From assembly GCF_014203125.1 (NCBI RefSeq), contig NZ_JACHIH010000023.1, positions 1 through 64,000 on the forward strand: a stretch of DNA of 64,000 nucleotides, given 5' to 3'. The position numbers and the translations under genes are program-made. This DNA comes from Rhodopseudomonas rhenobacensis (GTDB lineage: Bacteria; Pseudomonadota; Alphaproteobacteria; Rhizobiales; Xanthobacteraceae). Positions 46,940-56,167 of the stretch are shown piece by piece. The notes under the pieces were generated by a model. The model did not search any database. It saw only the letters and a list, made by a program, of their open reading frames with translations, and had not been told where the DNA came from. The stretch's first letter is position 1; each line of letters opens with the position of its first letter.

Positions 46940-48133
46940 TTAGTTGCGCGGCGGTGCCGCCGGAATCTGCGGCGCGGGATCGGTCGAAATCGCCACCGCG
47001 GCGCCGGATTGCAGCTTCAATTGGCCGACCGCGACCACGCGGTCGCCGGGCTTCAGCCCGCTCTGGATCACCGCCTGGCCGTTGGAGCGATCGCCGGTGC
47101 GGACGAAGGTGCGCACCGCGGTCAGGCTCTCGGTGCCGTCCTCGGCTTTCTTCGGCGTGATCAGATAGACCGCGTCGCCATACAGCGTGTAGTCGACCGC
47201 GGTCTCCGGAACGGTGACCACCGCCGGCTTGTCCGGCAGCACCACCGTGGTGGTGGTGAACATGCCGGGCTTCAGGATGTGGTCGGGGTTGTCGATCGTC
47301 GCCTGCACCCGGATGTTGCGGGTGTCGGTGTTGATCTGCGGCTCGATGGTGGTGATCTTGCCTTCGAACACCTTGCCCGGATAGGCGTCGACCGCCACCC
47401 GAACCACCTGCCCGACCTTGAGCGTGCCGGAATCCTTCTCGGTCACGGTGAAGTTGGCATACACCGCCGACAGATCGGTCAGCGTCACGATCTGGGTGCC
47501 GGCGGTGAGAAACTGCCCGACTTCGGCGTGGCGGACGCCGAGCACGCCGTCGAACGGCGCGCGCACCAGCTTCTGCGATATGATCGCTTCGGTCTTGGCG
47601 ATGCCGGCATTGGCCTGGTCGAACGCCGCCTGCGCGGAATCCACCGTGGCCTGCGGCCCGAACTGGCGCGACGCCAGTTGCTTGGCGCGATCGAGCGACA
47701 ATTGCGCGACGGTGGCCTGCGCCTTGAAGCTGGCGAGGTCGGCGCGGTCCGGCTCGTCGAACAATTGCACCAGCGGGCTGCCCGCCTTCACCACGGCACC
47801 CGCGGTGAACATGATATTGGTGATGCGGCCGTTGACGTCGGAGGTGACGTTGACCTGATGCACGGCGGCGAGCTCGCCGACCGCGGTCAGCAGATTCGGC
47901 AGCACCTGAGATTTCGCCTCGGCCACGGTGACCGTGGTCGGCGGCGGCTTATTGTTGGCGAAGAACTGCGCGATCATGTGATTGCGGAACGCGTTGAAGC
48001 CGACGATGCCGCCGACCAGGAGCGCCAGCAAGACGCCGACGATGATGAACCACCGCGTCATCCGCACCGGACGCGGGCGCGGCTTTTCCTCGACGGCTCG
48101 CGCCGAATTTGGCGAGTCTGCAGCAATCGTCAT
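46940..48133 (-). CDS. RND efflux periplasmic adaptor (HlyD/AcrA family)
   Basis: The 397-residue membrane-fusion protein has an N-terminal anchor (FIIVGVLLALLVGGIVGFNAF, ~27-47) and a lipoyl half-motif (VNVTSDVNGRITNIMFTAG). A coiled-coil hairpin (~120-175) and beta-barrel follow, and it ends in a Pro/Ala tail. It links the inner-membrane pump to an outer-membrane channel. The ATG at 48133 lies 1 nt past the TetR stop, indicating translational coupling with the regulator. Confidence 0.92.
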   Translation of the reverse strand: MTIAADSPNSARAVEEKPRPRPVRMTRWFIIVGVLLALLVGGIVGFNAFRNHMIAQFFANNKPPPTTVTVAEAKSQVLPNLLTAVGELAAVHQVNVTSDVNGRITNIMFTAGAVVKAGSPLVQLFDEPDRADLASFKAQATVAQLSLDRAKQLASRQFGPQATVDSAQAAFDQANAGIAKTEAIISQKLVRAPFDGVLGVRHAEVGQFLTAGTQIVTLTDLSAVYANFTVTEKDSGTLKVGQVVRVAVDAYPGKVFEGKITTIEPQINTDTRNIRVQATIDNPDHILKPGMFTTTTVVLPDKPAVVTVPETAVDYTLYGDAVYLITPKKAEDGTESLTAVRTFVRTGDRSNGQAVIQSGLKPGDRVVAVGQLKLQSGAAVAISTDPAPQIPAAPPRN

Positions 48134-48134
48134 G

Positions 48135-48836
48135 TCATGCACTTTCTGCCGGTGCCGGTCGCCATTCGCTTTCCGGCATATCACGATCCATATGCGCGGC
48201 GATCGCCGCTTCGTTCAGTCCAATGCCGCGCAGGATAAATTCACTTATCTGCCGCTCGAGATCGACGGCCTTCTCGTAGGCGAGACACGGCGTCGCGGGC
48301 AACCGCGACAGCCCCGCCATCAAGACGGTGTGGTGGGCGAACCAGAACAGGTTCAACGGCTGCTGCCCCACCCGCGAGGCCTCGCCCGACGCCACCGCCC
48401 GTTCCAAAGAAGCCGTGAACACTGGTCCTATCAGAGCTCCTACTTTCTGGTAAAGAAGTCTGGCAAATTCGCCGTCGCTGAGCTGACTGCTCAACATCAG
48501 CCTTAACCGTTGTGCATCTTCCTTGTCGGGCACGTCGTTGACGGTCAGAAAATGCCTGACCATGCCGCGAACCAGCACCACCAGCGTCTGCGTCGACGGC
48601 TCCCGCCCGAGCAGCCCGTGCATCGTCGGGGCGGCCTCGCATTCCTCCGCCAGAATTTCCGCGTAGAGCGCCGACTTGGTCGGGAAATGCTTGAACAGCA
48701 AGCCTTCCGAAATCGACGCGGCCGCAGCGACGCTCTTGGTCGTGGTCCCGGCGAAGCCATGGCGGGCGAAACAGCGCTTCGCCGCGCTCAGGATCAACTC
48801 CCGGCGCAAATCACTCGTCATTCGCAACGTGCTCAT
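48135..48836 (-). CDS. TetR-family repressor of the efflux operon
   Basis: The protein has 233 residues from the ATG at 48836. It has a TetR helix-turn-helix (~25-65, CFARHGFAGTTTKSVAAAASISEGLLFKHF) and an all-alpha ligand domain. The frame is open back to a GTG at 48851, but that codon lies in the operator palindrome, so the ATG is preferred. As first gene of the efflux operon it probably represses itself and the pump until a drug binds. Lack of a strong ribosome site suggests low expression. Confidence 0.9.
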   Translation of the reverse strand: MSTLRMTSDLRRELILSAAKRCFARHGFAGTTTKSVAAAASISEGLLFKHFPTKSALYAEILAEECEAAPTMHGLLGREPSTQTLVVLVRGMVRHFLTVNDVPDKEDAQRLRLMLSSQLSDGEFARLLYQKVGALIGPVFTASLERAVASGEASRVGQQPLNLFWFAHHTVLMAGLSRLPATPCLAYEKAVDLERQISEFILRGIGLNEAAIAAHMDRDMPESEWRPAPAESA

Positions 48837-48839
48837 CTT

Positions 48840-48855
48840 GTGAGTAAGCACTCAC
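48840..48855. promoter_or_regulatory. TetR operator (perfect palindrome)
   Basis: GTGAGT-AAGC-ACTCAC has perfect 6-bp arms, directly upstream of the TetR start. Position and symmetry are those expected of an autoregulatory operator controlling the TetR-adaptor-pump transcript. Confidence 0.65.
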
Positions 48856-49270
48856 CTAAAATGAAGTCAAGCCGAATGCTGCAGCGCACTAAGTTGTGAT
48901 CGTTCCTGCAGCTCCTTTAGCGCCTGTGATTTACGATTCGGTGACGCTGCCGGTTTCAACGCCGACGGCACGGCCGCAACCCGACCGTGCGCGCTGGCCG
49001 GAGCACGACATCCTCGCTCGGCGCCCCGCGGCGCAAAAGAACATCGCTCCGGCCCGCCGTGCGGGTGGGCTGCTCTCGCGTCAAACGCCATTGTCCAGTT
49101 GTGCCCTTTCCGAGGTGCCGTCGATTCCGCGCTGCCCGACTGCAGCAGCTGCGATCACGCGCTGCGGAAATTTTCAGCGATATACCAACGTAACCAATGG
49201 TAGTGTAACAGAGGCGATCGCCGTCAGTCCCCAGGGGCCGAAACAACCCACAGTCAATTCCGGATCACTT
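48856..49270. other. Intergenic region between divergent TetR and kinase genes
   Basis: No convincing gene is seen. One frame is open from 48896 into the kinase, but its composition is non-coding. The region must hold the efflux promoter on the left and, near its right end, the kinase promoter (a lower-GC stretch around 49180-49215). Confidence 0.5.
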
Positions 49271-50164
49271 ATGCAGGCTCTCTTTATCGGACAAACCTAC
49301 ATCGACGTCACCTTCATCACCGACCACATGCCGACCGGCGACGAAAAACACGTGGCTTCCGACTATGCGGTGTCGTTCGGCGGCAACGCCGTCACCGCGG
49401 CATTCTGCTGCGCCAAGCTCGGCATCGAGCCGGACGTGATCGCCACCGTGGCCAATGACTGGCTCGGCCGGATGTTTCAGGACATGACGGCGAAGTACGG
49501 CATCTCGGTGCACCCGCGCAAGGTCAAGACCTCGTCGCTGTCGTTCATCATGCCGAAGGACGGCAAGCGCGCCATCGTGCGCTGCCGCGACGACGAGCAT
49601 ATCCACCCTTTTCCGGTGCTCAATCTCGGTGAATGCCGCGCGCTGCATGTCGACGGCCACCAGCCCGACGCCGCGATCCATTACGCCCAGCTGTGCCGCG
49701 AGGCCGGCATCCTGACCTCGCTCGACGGCGGCGGCTTGCGTTCCAACACCCATGAGCTGTTGCAGTTCATCGACGTCGCGATTGTCGCCGAGCGGCTCTG
49801 CGAGCAGATGAATCTGAGCCCGGAGGCGATGCTGGATTATCTGAAGAGCCGCGGCTGCAAGGTCGGCGGCGTCACGCAGGGCGAGCGCGGGCTGCTCTGG
49901 TACGACGAGACCGGCGCGGTGCGCACGCTGCCTGCGCTGTCGATCCCGCACGCACGCGTGCTCGACACCAACGGCGCCGGCGACGTGTTTCACGGCGCCT
50001 ACGTGTTCTCCTATCTGACCAGCCCGGAGAAGAGCTGGCAGCAGCACTTCGAATTCGCCCGCGCCGCTTCGACCTTCAAGATCCAGCATCTCGGCAACGA
50101 AGCCGGCCTGCCGACGCTGGCGGACATCGGCGCGGTGCAGCGGGAATTCGCCGCGACGGCGTAG
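49271..50164 (+). CDS. PfkB-family sugar or nucleoside kinase
   Basis: The 297-residue ribokinase-fold enzyme has the N-terminal pattern (FIGQTYIDVTF, VSFGGNAVTAAFCCAKLG) and the C-terminal ATP/catalytic motif DTNGAGDVFHGAYVFSYL, with its catalytic Asp. The substrate among sugars, sugar acids or nucleosides cannot be told. I use the ATG at 49271, where family similarity begins; there is only a weak ribosome site. No transport or sugar genes adjoin it. Confidence 0.85.
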   Translation: MQALFIGQTYIDVTFITDHMPTGDEKHVASDYAVSFGGNAVTAAFCCAKLGIEPDVIATVANDWLGRMFQDMTAKYGISVHPRKVKTSSLSFIMPKDGKRAIVRCRDDEHIHPFPVLNLGECRALHVDGHQPDAAIHYAQLCREAGILTSLDGGGLRSNTHELLQFIDVAIVAERLCEQMNLSPEAMLDYLKSRGCKVGGVTQGERGLLWYDETGAVRTLPALSIPHARVLDTNGAGDVFHGAYVFSYLTSPEKSWQQHFEFARAASTFKIQHLGNEAGLPTLADIGAVQREFAATA

Positions 50165-50172
50165 CGGCGGCC

Positions 50173-50199
50173 GCGCCTCTGCCCTCGCGGCAGAGGCGC
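50173..50199. terminator. Probable bidirectional terminator hairpin
   Basis: GCGCCTCTGCC and GGCAGAGGCGC form a perfect 11-bp stem with a 5-nt loop in the 47-bp gap between the convergent kinase and reductase genes. No T tract is present, so it may act with Rho or as an mRNA end protector. Confidence 0.6.
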
Positions 50200-50211
50200 G
50201 CCGGCCGGCGC

Positions 50212-51435
50212 TTAGGCCAGCGCCTTCTTCAGGTCGAAGCTGAGATCGACCGCCTGCTCCGGCGTGATCGAGCGGCCGGTCGGCAGCATCTTGCGGCCGA
50301 ACACGTGATCGGCGGCGCGGTTGACCGATTCGATGCCGATCAGCTTGCCGTCCTTGTAGCAGAACGCCGAGAACGAGCGCTCGGCGACGCTGCCGCGCAC
50401 CACCACCTGATCGAAGCCGGCGGTGAGCCCGGCGATCTGCAGCTTGTCGTCGCCCTGGTCGCTCCAGAACCACGGATAGCCGTCATAGGTCTTGGCCTCG
50501 CCGGTCAGTCGCGCGGCGACGCAGCGCGCCTGGTCGGTGGCGTTCTGCACCGATTCCAGCCGCATCAACTCGCCGAACCGCTCGCTGGCGAACAGCGCGC
50601 AATCGCCGATCGCCGAGATGTTGGGATCGGCGGTCAATAGCTGCTCGTTGACGATGACGCCGGAGGCGGTCGGCAGTTCGGCGGCGGCGGCGAGTTCGAC
50701 ATTGGGAATGACGCCGACGCCGACCACGATCAGGTCAGCGTCGATCTGGCGGCCGTCGGACAGGCTGACGCCGCTCACCTTGCCGTCCTTGGCTTCGATC
50801 TCGGTGGCGCGCACGCCGTAATGGATGCGGATGCCGGCCGCGGTGTGGCGGTCGTGGAAGTAGGCGGAAATCTCCGGCGTCACCGCGCGCGACATCACCC
50901 GCGGCGCCAGTTCGAGCACGTCGACCTCGAGCCCCTTGGAGCGCGCGGTGGCGGCGAATTCCAGGCCGATGAAGCCGGCGCCGATCACCACCGCGTGCTT
51001 GCGCGTGGGCATCCGCTGCCGCACCAACTCGCTCTCGTCCATCGTGCGCAGATAAAGCACGTCCTCGAGCGTCGAATTGGGCACGTCGAGCAGCCGGTTG
51101 CGCGCGCCGGTGGCGATCACCAGGTGGCCGTAGTCGAGCGACTGGCCGGAGGCGAGCAACAGCTTGCGCGCGGCGCGGTCGATCGACACCGCGCGGTCGG
51201 AGACCAGCTCGATGGTCTGATCGACGAAGAATTTTTCCGGCCGGAACATTAGCGAATCCGGCGCGCCCTCGCCCTTCAGATAGGCTTTCGACAACGGCGG
51301 CCGCTGATAGGGCAGATGTTTCTCGTCGTTGATCAGCACGATGCGGCCGGCGAATTTGGCCTGGCGCAGCGATACGGCGACTTGAAAGCCGGCGTGTCCG
51401 GCTCCCACGATCAAGACCGGTCCGGTCATCGTCAT
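50212..51435 (-). CDS. Ferredoxin reductase, palustrisredoxin reductase type
   Basis: The 407-residue NADH-dependent FAD enzyme passes electrons to a [2Fe-2S] ferredoxin that serves a cytochrome P450. Motifs are VLIVGAGHAGFQVAVSLRQA, LPYQRPPLSKAYL, VIGAGFIGLEFAATARSKGLEVDV and SAIGDCALF. The sequence is strikingly like the PuR reductase of Rhodopseudomonas palustris as I recall it. Four in-frame ATGs occur (51456, 51441, 51435, 51429), none with a good ribosome site; 51435 best matches the known N-terminus. No ferredoxin or P450 gene is nearby. Confidence 0.88.
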   Translation of the reverse strand: MTMTGPVLIVGAGHAGFQVAVSLRQAKFAGRIVLINDEKHLPYQRPPLSKAYLKGEGAPDSLMFRPEKFFVDQTIELVSDRAVSIDRAARKLLLASGQSLDYGHLVIATGARNRLLDVPNSTLEDVLYLRTMDESELVRQRMPTRKHAVVIGAGFIGLEFAATARSKGLEVDVLELAPRVMSRAVTPEISAYFHDRHTAAGIRIHYGVRATEIEAKDGKVSGVSLSDGRQIDADLIVVGVGVIPNVELAAAAELPTASGVIVNEQLLTADPNISAIGDCALFASERFGELMRLESVQNATDQARCVAARLTGEAKTYDGYPWFWSDQGDDKLQIAGLTAGFDQVVVRGSVAERSFSAFCYKDGKLIGIESVNRAADHVFGRKMLPTGRSITPEQAVDLSFDLKKALA

Positions 51436-51598
51436 ACTCATGTGGTTAGGGTGCATTTCTTGGCCGCGCGAACAGCGCGTGAGGGCGAACGAAGCGGCCT
51501 GCCTCTAGCACAAACCCGGCGCGATTGTGAGCTTTTCGCCGCTCGCGATGGCCAGCGCGATTAGACTAAAGTCAGAACCGCAGCGCTCGGCCGCGCGG

Positions 51599-53089
51599 TC
51601 AATACGGCGGCGGCCGGCGATCGAACACATCGCCGCGGGCGCCCTCCAGCAGGTCCAACTCTACGACGTCGACCACCAGCGGGCCGCGGCGGCGGGTGAC
51701 TTCGCCGACCTTTTCGATGCGGCCGAAGCCGGCCTTGAGATCCGGCAGCTCGGAAGCGTTGGTTTCTCCGACCAGCAACAGCTTGCCGGCGAGCAAGGCG
51801 CGGTCCGGCTCGGGCGCGTTGACCCAGCGCAGCCGCTGGTTGCGTTGCGCCACACAGCTGCCCTGCGGCAGATAGAAGGCGAGCCAGGCGGTGGTGCCGT
51901 AGTCGTCGGCCAGCACGCAGCCGGCGCCGACCCGCACCCGCACCGCTTCGATCTCGGAAACCATCTGCGCCACGCCGACGCCCACGGTGCGCACCGTGGC
52001 GTCGCGGCGAAAGCCGGTCAGCAAGCCGGTGTTGGCCTGCACCGCCGCCGCCACGAACAGAGCCACCCCGGTCGGCGCCGCCCAGCGCGTGCAGAACCCG
52101 ATCACGCGCCGCGTCAGCGGCGGCCAATCGACGCGATGCACCGCCACCGCGGCGGCGATCGCAAACGCCGGATAGATCGGGCTCAGCCAATTGGCCTCGA
52201 CCCTGGCGTGGAAGGCGTGCCAGACGAAATAGCCGAAGATGATCCAGACCGTCGCATTGAGCAGCGCGCGCGACGCCAAGGCGCCGCCGTCGCGGCGCCA
52301 CAGCACGTAGAGCCCGTGTGCGCCGAGCACGAACACCAGCGGCGTCGCCAGCACGAACTGGGTCGGCAGCAACTCGCCGAGATAGGCCGGCTTGAAGCTC
52401 TCGATGCGGGCGCGTCCGAGCTGCTTGATGAACGACACCCATTGGTGATCGGCATTCCAGACGATCACCGGCGCGAAGATGACCAGCGCGAGCAGCCCGC
52501 CGAGATACGGCCAAGGCGAGCGCAGCCAGTGCCGCAGCTGCGGCACCGCCAGCAGCGAGATCAGGATCACCGGGCCGAAAAACATCGCGGTGTATTTTGA
52601 CACCAGCGCCGCACCGACCGCGGCGCCGACGCCGAGCCACCACGCGCCGCGCCCGGTCGACTGCACCTTGGCGAGAAAATACAGTACGAAGCTCGAGGCC
52701 ACCAACAGCGGCGCGTCGGGGGTGACGATGGTGGTGCCGGCGGCGGCCATCAGCGTGGCGTTCAGCAGCACGGTTGCGGTGGCGGCGATGCGGCGGTCGT
52801 GGAACAGCATTTCGGCCGAGCGAAACACCGCCCAGCTCATCGGCAGCCCGAGCAGGATCGACGCCACGCGGACGCCGAACGCGGTGTCGCCGCCGATCAG
52901 CGTGCCGAGCCGGATCACCAGCGCCACCATCGGCGGGTGATCGTAATAGCCGGCGGCCAGATGCTTCGACCACATCCAGTAATAGGCTTCGTCGAAGGTC
53001 AGCGGCGTCACCGCGCCGACCACCAGCCGCAGCGCCACCAGGCCGACGACGATCAGCGCAGTGGTCCGCACGAGCCGCGCGTCGGTCAT
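51599..53089 (-). CDS. GT39-type membrane glycosyltransferase (ArnT/PMT superfamily)
   Basis: The 496-residue protein has about 12 hydrophobic segments. The first periplasmic loop carries the catalytic acidic pair in TPLTFDEAYYWMWSKHLAAGYYDHPP. Such enzymes transfer a sugar from a lipid carrier to lipid A, protein or glycan. It is 7 nt downstream of the GT2/GtrA gene, which probably makes and flips the lipid-linked sugar it uses. The acceptor is unknown. Confidence 0.88.
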   Translation of the reverse strand: MTDARLVRTTALIVVGLVALRLVVGAVTPLTFDEAYYWMWSKHLAAGYYDHPPMVALVIRLGTLIGGDTAFGVRVASILLGLPMSWAVFRSAEMLFHDRRIAATATVLLNATLMAAAGTTIVTPDAPLLVASSFVLYFLAKVQSTGRGAWWLGVGAAVGAALVSKYTAMFFGPVILISLLAVPQLRHWLRSPWPYLGGLLALVIFAPVIVWNADHQWVSFIKQLGRARIESFKPAYLGELLPTQFVLATPLVFVLGAHGLYVLWRRDGGALASRALLNATVWIIFGYFVWHAFHARVEANWLSPIYPAFAIAAAVAVHRVDWPPLTRRVIGFCTRWAAPTGVALFVAAAVQANTGLLTGFRRDATVRTVGVGVAQMVSEIEAVRVRVGAGCVLADDYGTTAWLAFYLPQGSCVAQRNQRLRWVNAPEPDRALLAGKLLLVGETNASELPDLKAGFGRIEKVGEVTRRRGPLVVDVVELDLLEGARGDVFDRRPPPY

Positions 53090-53096
53090 GCGACGA

Positions 53097-54230
53097 TCAT
53101 CGCTTTCGCCAGACGAAGAGCCCGGACATCGCGTAGTTCCACACCACGCCCATCAGCGCGCCGGCCGCCCCCGCCAGCCACCAGATCGGCTGCTGGTTGT
53201 AGACCGAGAAGGCGACGCCGACATTGGCGAGCAGGCCAACGCTACACACCAGATAGAACAGCAACAGTCCGCGCAGAATCCGCGCGCCCTTCAGCCGCTG
53301 GTCGCGGTAGGTCAGGAAGTTGTTGAGCAGGAAGTTGCTGGTCATGGCCAGCAGCGCGGCGATGCCCTGGGATTCCGCGAACGGCACCGGCAGCACTTCC
53401 AGCGACACGTACAGCCCGACGAAATGCACCACCAGGCCGATCGAACCGACCATCGCGAACAACAGGAAGCGCAGCGACACGATGTCGTTGGTGAATTTCG
53501 CCAGCACCAGGCCGAGGAAATCCAGCATCACCATGGAGTCGAGCTTGCTCTCACCATGCAGGCGGCTGGCAAAGGTATAGGGAATTTCCACGATGCGCAG
53601 CGCGCCGTGCGCGGTGGCGATGACGTCGAGCAGGATCTTGAAGCCCTGGGTGGACAATTGCGGCGCCAATTGCTCGAAGCGCTCGCGCCGGATCATGAAG
53701 AATCCGCTCATCGGATCGGCGACGTCGATCCGCAGCACCCGCTTCGCCACTTCGGTCGCCAGCGCGCTGGCGCCGGCGCGATGCTTGTTGAAACTGTCGG
53801 CGCTGCCGCCCTCGATGTAGCGGCTGCCGATCACCAGATCGGCCTGCCCGGCCTGCAGCAGCCCGAGCATCTTCGCCAATTGGGTTTCGTCGTGCTGCAG
53901 ATCGGCGTCGATCACCGCCACATAGGGCGCGCTGGAGGCCAGGATGCCTTCGATACAGGCGCCGGACAGCCCGCGCCGGCCGATCCGCCGGATGCAGCGC
54001 ACCCGGGAGTCGCCGGCAGCCAGCGCCCGCACCACGTCGCTGGTGCCGTCGGGCGAGTTGTCGTCGACGAACACCGCCTCCCAGGCAATGCCCGCCAGCG
54101 CGACCTGCAGCCGCTGGAACAGCGGTGTCACATTGTCGCGTTCGTTGAAGGTCGGTACGATGACGGACAACTGCAGCGGGCCTTGGATCTGCGGTTGCGT
54201 CGCGCTGCTCGGTCTGACGGTTTCATTCAT
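53097..54230 (-). CDS. GT2 glycosyltransferase with C-terminal GtrA domain (polyprenyl-phosphate sugar synthase)
   Basis: The 377-residue protein has two parts. Residues ~20-250 are a dolichol-phosphate-mannose-synthase-like GT2 domain (SVIVPTFNERDNV, FVDDNSPDGT, VIDADLQHDE). Residues ~255-377 are a four-segment GtrA domain, a presumed flippase for the product. It would charge undecaprenyl phosphate with a hexose and move it outward for the GT39 enzyme encoded directly downstream. The two form one operon. Confidence 0.9.
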   Translation of the reverse strand: MNETVRPSSATQPQIQGPLQLSVIVPTFNERDNVTPLFQRLQVALAGIAWEAVFVDDNSPDGTSDVVRALAAGDSRVRCIRRIGRRGLSGACIEGILASSAPYVAVIDADLQHDETQLAKMLGLLQAGQADLVIGSRYIEGGSADSFNKHRAGASALATEVAKRVLRIDVADPMSGFFMIRRERFEQLAPQLSTQGFKILLDVIATAHGALRIVEIPYTFASRLHGESKLDSMVMLDFLGLVLAKFTNDIVSLRFLLFAMVGSIGLVVHFVGLYVSLEVLPVPFAESQGIAALLAMTSNFLLNNFLTYRDQRLKGARILRGLLLFYLVCSVGLLANVGVAFSVYNQQPIWWLAGAAGALMGVVWNYAMSGLFVWRKR

Positions 54231-54285
54231 GGCGCCAGCATATATCTGCGGCGCCGGACGATGCCAAGGCGGCCCCTGACCTGTC

Positions 54286-54396
54286 TTACGAGATCTTGTG
54301 CAGGAAATTCAGGGGGAATCGGGTGGTCAAACCCGTGAGGACCGGCAAAATCGGCCCCAAAATGCTAACGACCACGAACAACAGGTGCGCGTACAT
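54286..54396 (-). CDS. Candidate 36-residue membrane protein
   Basis: A reading frame from ATG 54396 to TAA 54286 gives 36 residues beginning MYAHLLFVVVSILGPILPVL, one hydrophobic segment, and ending NFLHKIS. A GGGAG ribosome site lies 6 nt before the ATG, unusually good for this window. It lies 55 bp upstream of the GT2/GtrA gene on the same strand, so it may be part of that operon. It could be a chance frame; conservation is needed to decide. Confidence 0.5.
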   Translation of the reverse strand: MYAHLLFVVVSILGPILPVLTGLTTRFPLNFLHKIS

Positions 54397-54510
54397 CCGG
54401 CGCTCCCTGATTATTCTGTGGTCGTTCCAGCGCCGGATGCTGTGAAGCATCGACGTCGCCGTTACAAGCTAGATGGGGACGACCCGGACAATCCGCAAGG
54501 GGCAGCTGCG

Positions 54511-55314
54511 ATGGCAGGCAAAATCCACATCGGCGTCGGCGGCTGGACCTTCGCGCCGTGGCGCGGGGTATTTTATCCCGATAAGCTGCCGCACGCCAAA
54601 GAACTCGGCTACGCCGCCTCGCAACTGACCTCGATCGAGATCAACGGCACCTTCTACGGCTCACAGAAGCCGGAAAGCTTCCGCAAATGGGCGCGCGAGG
54701 TTCCGGACGGCTTCGTGTTTGCGCTGAAGGGGCCGCGCTTCGTCACCAACCGCAAGGTGCTGGCGGAGGCCGGCGACAGCATCGATCGGTTCTATCACTC
54801 CGGGGTGCTGGAAATGGGCGACCGGCTGGGGCCAGTGCTGTGGCAATTCGCGCCGACCAAGAAATTCGACGCCGACGACTTCGCCCGGTTCCTCGACCTG
54901 CTGCCGCGGCAGTTGGACGGCCACGCGCTTCGCCATGTGGTGGAGGTCCGGCACGACAGTTTCTGCGTGCCTGAGTTTATCGGCCTGTTGCGCCAGCATC
55001 GGGTCCCGGTGGTGTTCTCGGAACACGCCACCTATCCGGCGATCGCCGACCTCACCGGCGACTTCGTCTATGCCCGGCTGCAGAAGGGCAAGGAGACGGT
55101 GAAAACCGGCTATCCGCCGAAGGCGCTCGACGCCTGGAGCGAGCGGCTGCAGCTGTGGGCGAAGGGCGGCGAGCCGGCCGATCTGCCGCGGGTCGACAAG
55201 ACCAAAGCGAAAAAGCAGCCGCGCGACGTGTTCGCCTATGTGATCCACGAGGCCAAGCTGCGCGCGCCGGCGGCGGCGATGGCGCTGATCAAGCGGGTGA
55301 GCTTGAGCCGCTGA
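54511..55314 (+). CDS. DUF72 family protein (TIM-barrel)
   Basis: The protein has 267 residues from the ATG at 54511, supported by AAGGGG; the upstream open stretch is non-coding. Motifs are IGVGGWTFAPWRGVFYP, SIEINGTFYG, FALKGPRFVTNRK and VEVRHDSF. DUF72 proteins (YecE-like) are TIM-barrel proteins of unknown activity. It stands alone. No function should be assumed. Confidence 0.85.
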   Translation: MAGKIHIGVGGWTFAPWRGVFYPDKLPHAKELGYAASQLTSIEINGTFYGSQKPESFRKWAREVPDGFVFALKGPRFVTNRKVLAEAGDSIDRFYHSGVLEMGDRLGPVLWQFAPTKKFDADDFARFLDLLPRQLDGHALRHVVEVRHDSFCVPEFIGLLRQHRVPVVFSEHATYPAIADLTGDFVYARLQKGKETVKTGYPPKALDAWSERLQLWAKGGEPADLPRVDKTKAKKQPRDVFAYVIHEAKLRAPAAAMALIKRVSLSR

Positions 55315-55413
55315 ATTTTCGCCGACGTTCCTCCATCGTTCTCCTCGCCCGGCTGGACGCTGGGCCAGCCGCACGCTCTAATTGCATCGTCGGAGTGTCG
55401 TCGAATGAGTTGA

Positions 55414-56154
55414 GTGGGGCATTCGGTGCGTGGCGTCGGCGTAAGCGTGCTGGGCGTGGCGGCCGCGGTGATCGGCGGCGGCGGCGTGCTGGCCCAGGAC
55501 GCGATCGACGCGCCGTTGCTGGATCCGCTGAGCGGCGGCAGCCGGCCCGAGCAAGTCCTGCTGTTCGCCGGCTTCGATCTATGGCGCGGCAGCCTGGCCT
55601 CCTCCGGCGGGCTGCAATGGGCGCCGGGTGGCCTCAACAATGACGGCGTGTTCGCCCGGCTATTGCTGTCGCGCAGTCTCGAACGCTATCGCGACAGCAG
55701 CACGCTGATCTTTCGCGGCGCGCTCCTCGGCGGCCTCCGCATCAAACGCGGCGAGTTCGAGCTGAAGCTGATGGCCGGCCCGGCGTTGGAGAACAACGAT
55801 CCGACGTCGCGGTTCGATCAGCTGCGCGGCACCCGGCTCGGCCTGCAGGCCGCCGCCGAGACCTGGTGGCAGCCGACGCCGGAATTGATGCTCGCGACCT
55901 CGCTGTCGCTGACCACGCGCGGCGGCGGCTATGGCGGGCGGATCGCCGCGGGCTGGCGGCTGTTCGACCAAGCCTGGGTCGGCCCGGAAGCGTCGGCGTT
56001 CCGCGACGATTACAGCCGGCAATACCGCGTAGGTCTGCACGTCACCGGGGTGCGCTTCGACGCTTTGGAATGGTCCGCCGCCATAGGCTATCTGGAAGAC
56101 GGTTTTGCGCGCCGCGGCGGCTATGGCCGGATCGGCGTGCTGCTCCGGCAATAG
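55414..56154 (+). CDS. Cellulose biosynthesis protein BcsS-like outer-membrane protein
   Basis: The 246-residue protein has an N-terminal hydrophobic leader (VSVLGVAAAVIGGGGVLA, cleavage near AQDA), then alternating beta-strand patterns with glycine-aromatic turns (LFAGFDLWRG, GGYGGRIAAGWRLF). It matches the BcsS family found with cellulose genes in alphaproteobacteria. It may form a small outer-membrane barrel. No other bcs gene is in the window. The GTG at 55414 is used; a GTG four codons later is equally possible. Confidence 0.72.
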   Translation: MGHSVRGVGVSVLGVAAAVIGGGGVLAQDAIDAPLLDPLSGGSRPEQVLLFAGFDLWRGSLASSGGLQWAPGGLNNDGVFARLLLSRSLERYRDSSTLIFRGALLGGLRIKRGEFELKLMAGPALENNDPTSRFDQLRGTRLGLQAAAETWWQPTPELMLATSLSLTTRGGGYGGRIAAGWRLFDQAWVGPEASAFRDDYSRQYRVGLHVTGVRFDALEWSAAIGYLEDGFARRGGYGRIGVLLRQ

Positions 56155-56167
56155 CCATCGTCGCCGC

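Noticed and set aside
48896-49270. N-terminal extension of the PfkB kinase
   Set aside because: The extension is Pro/Ala/Arg-rich, not of kinase type, and the ribokinase fold begins at the ATG at 49271.
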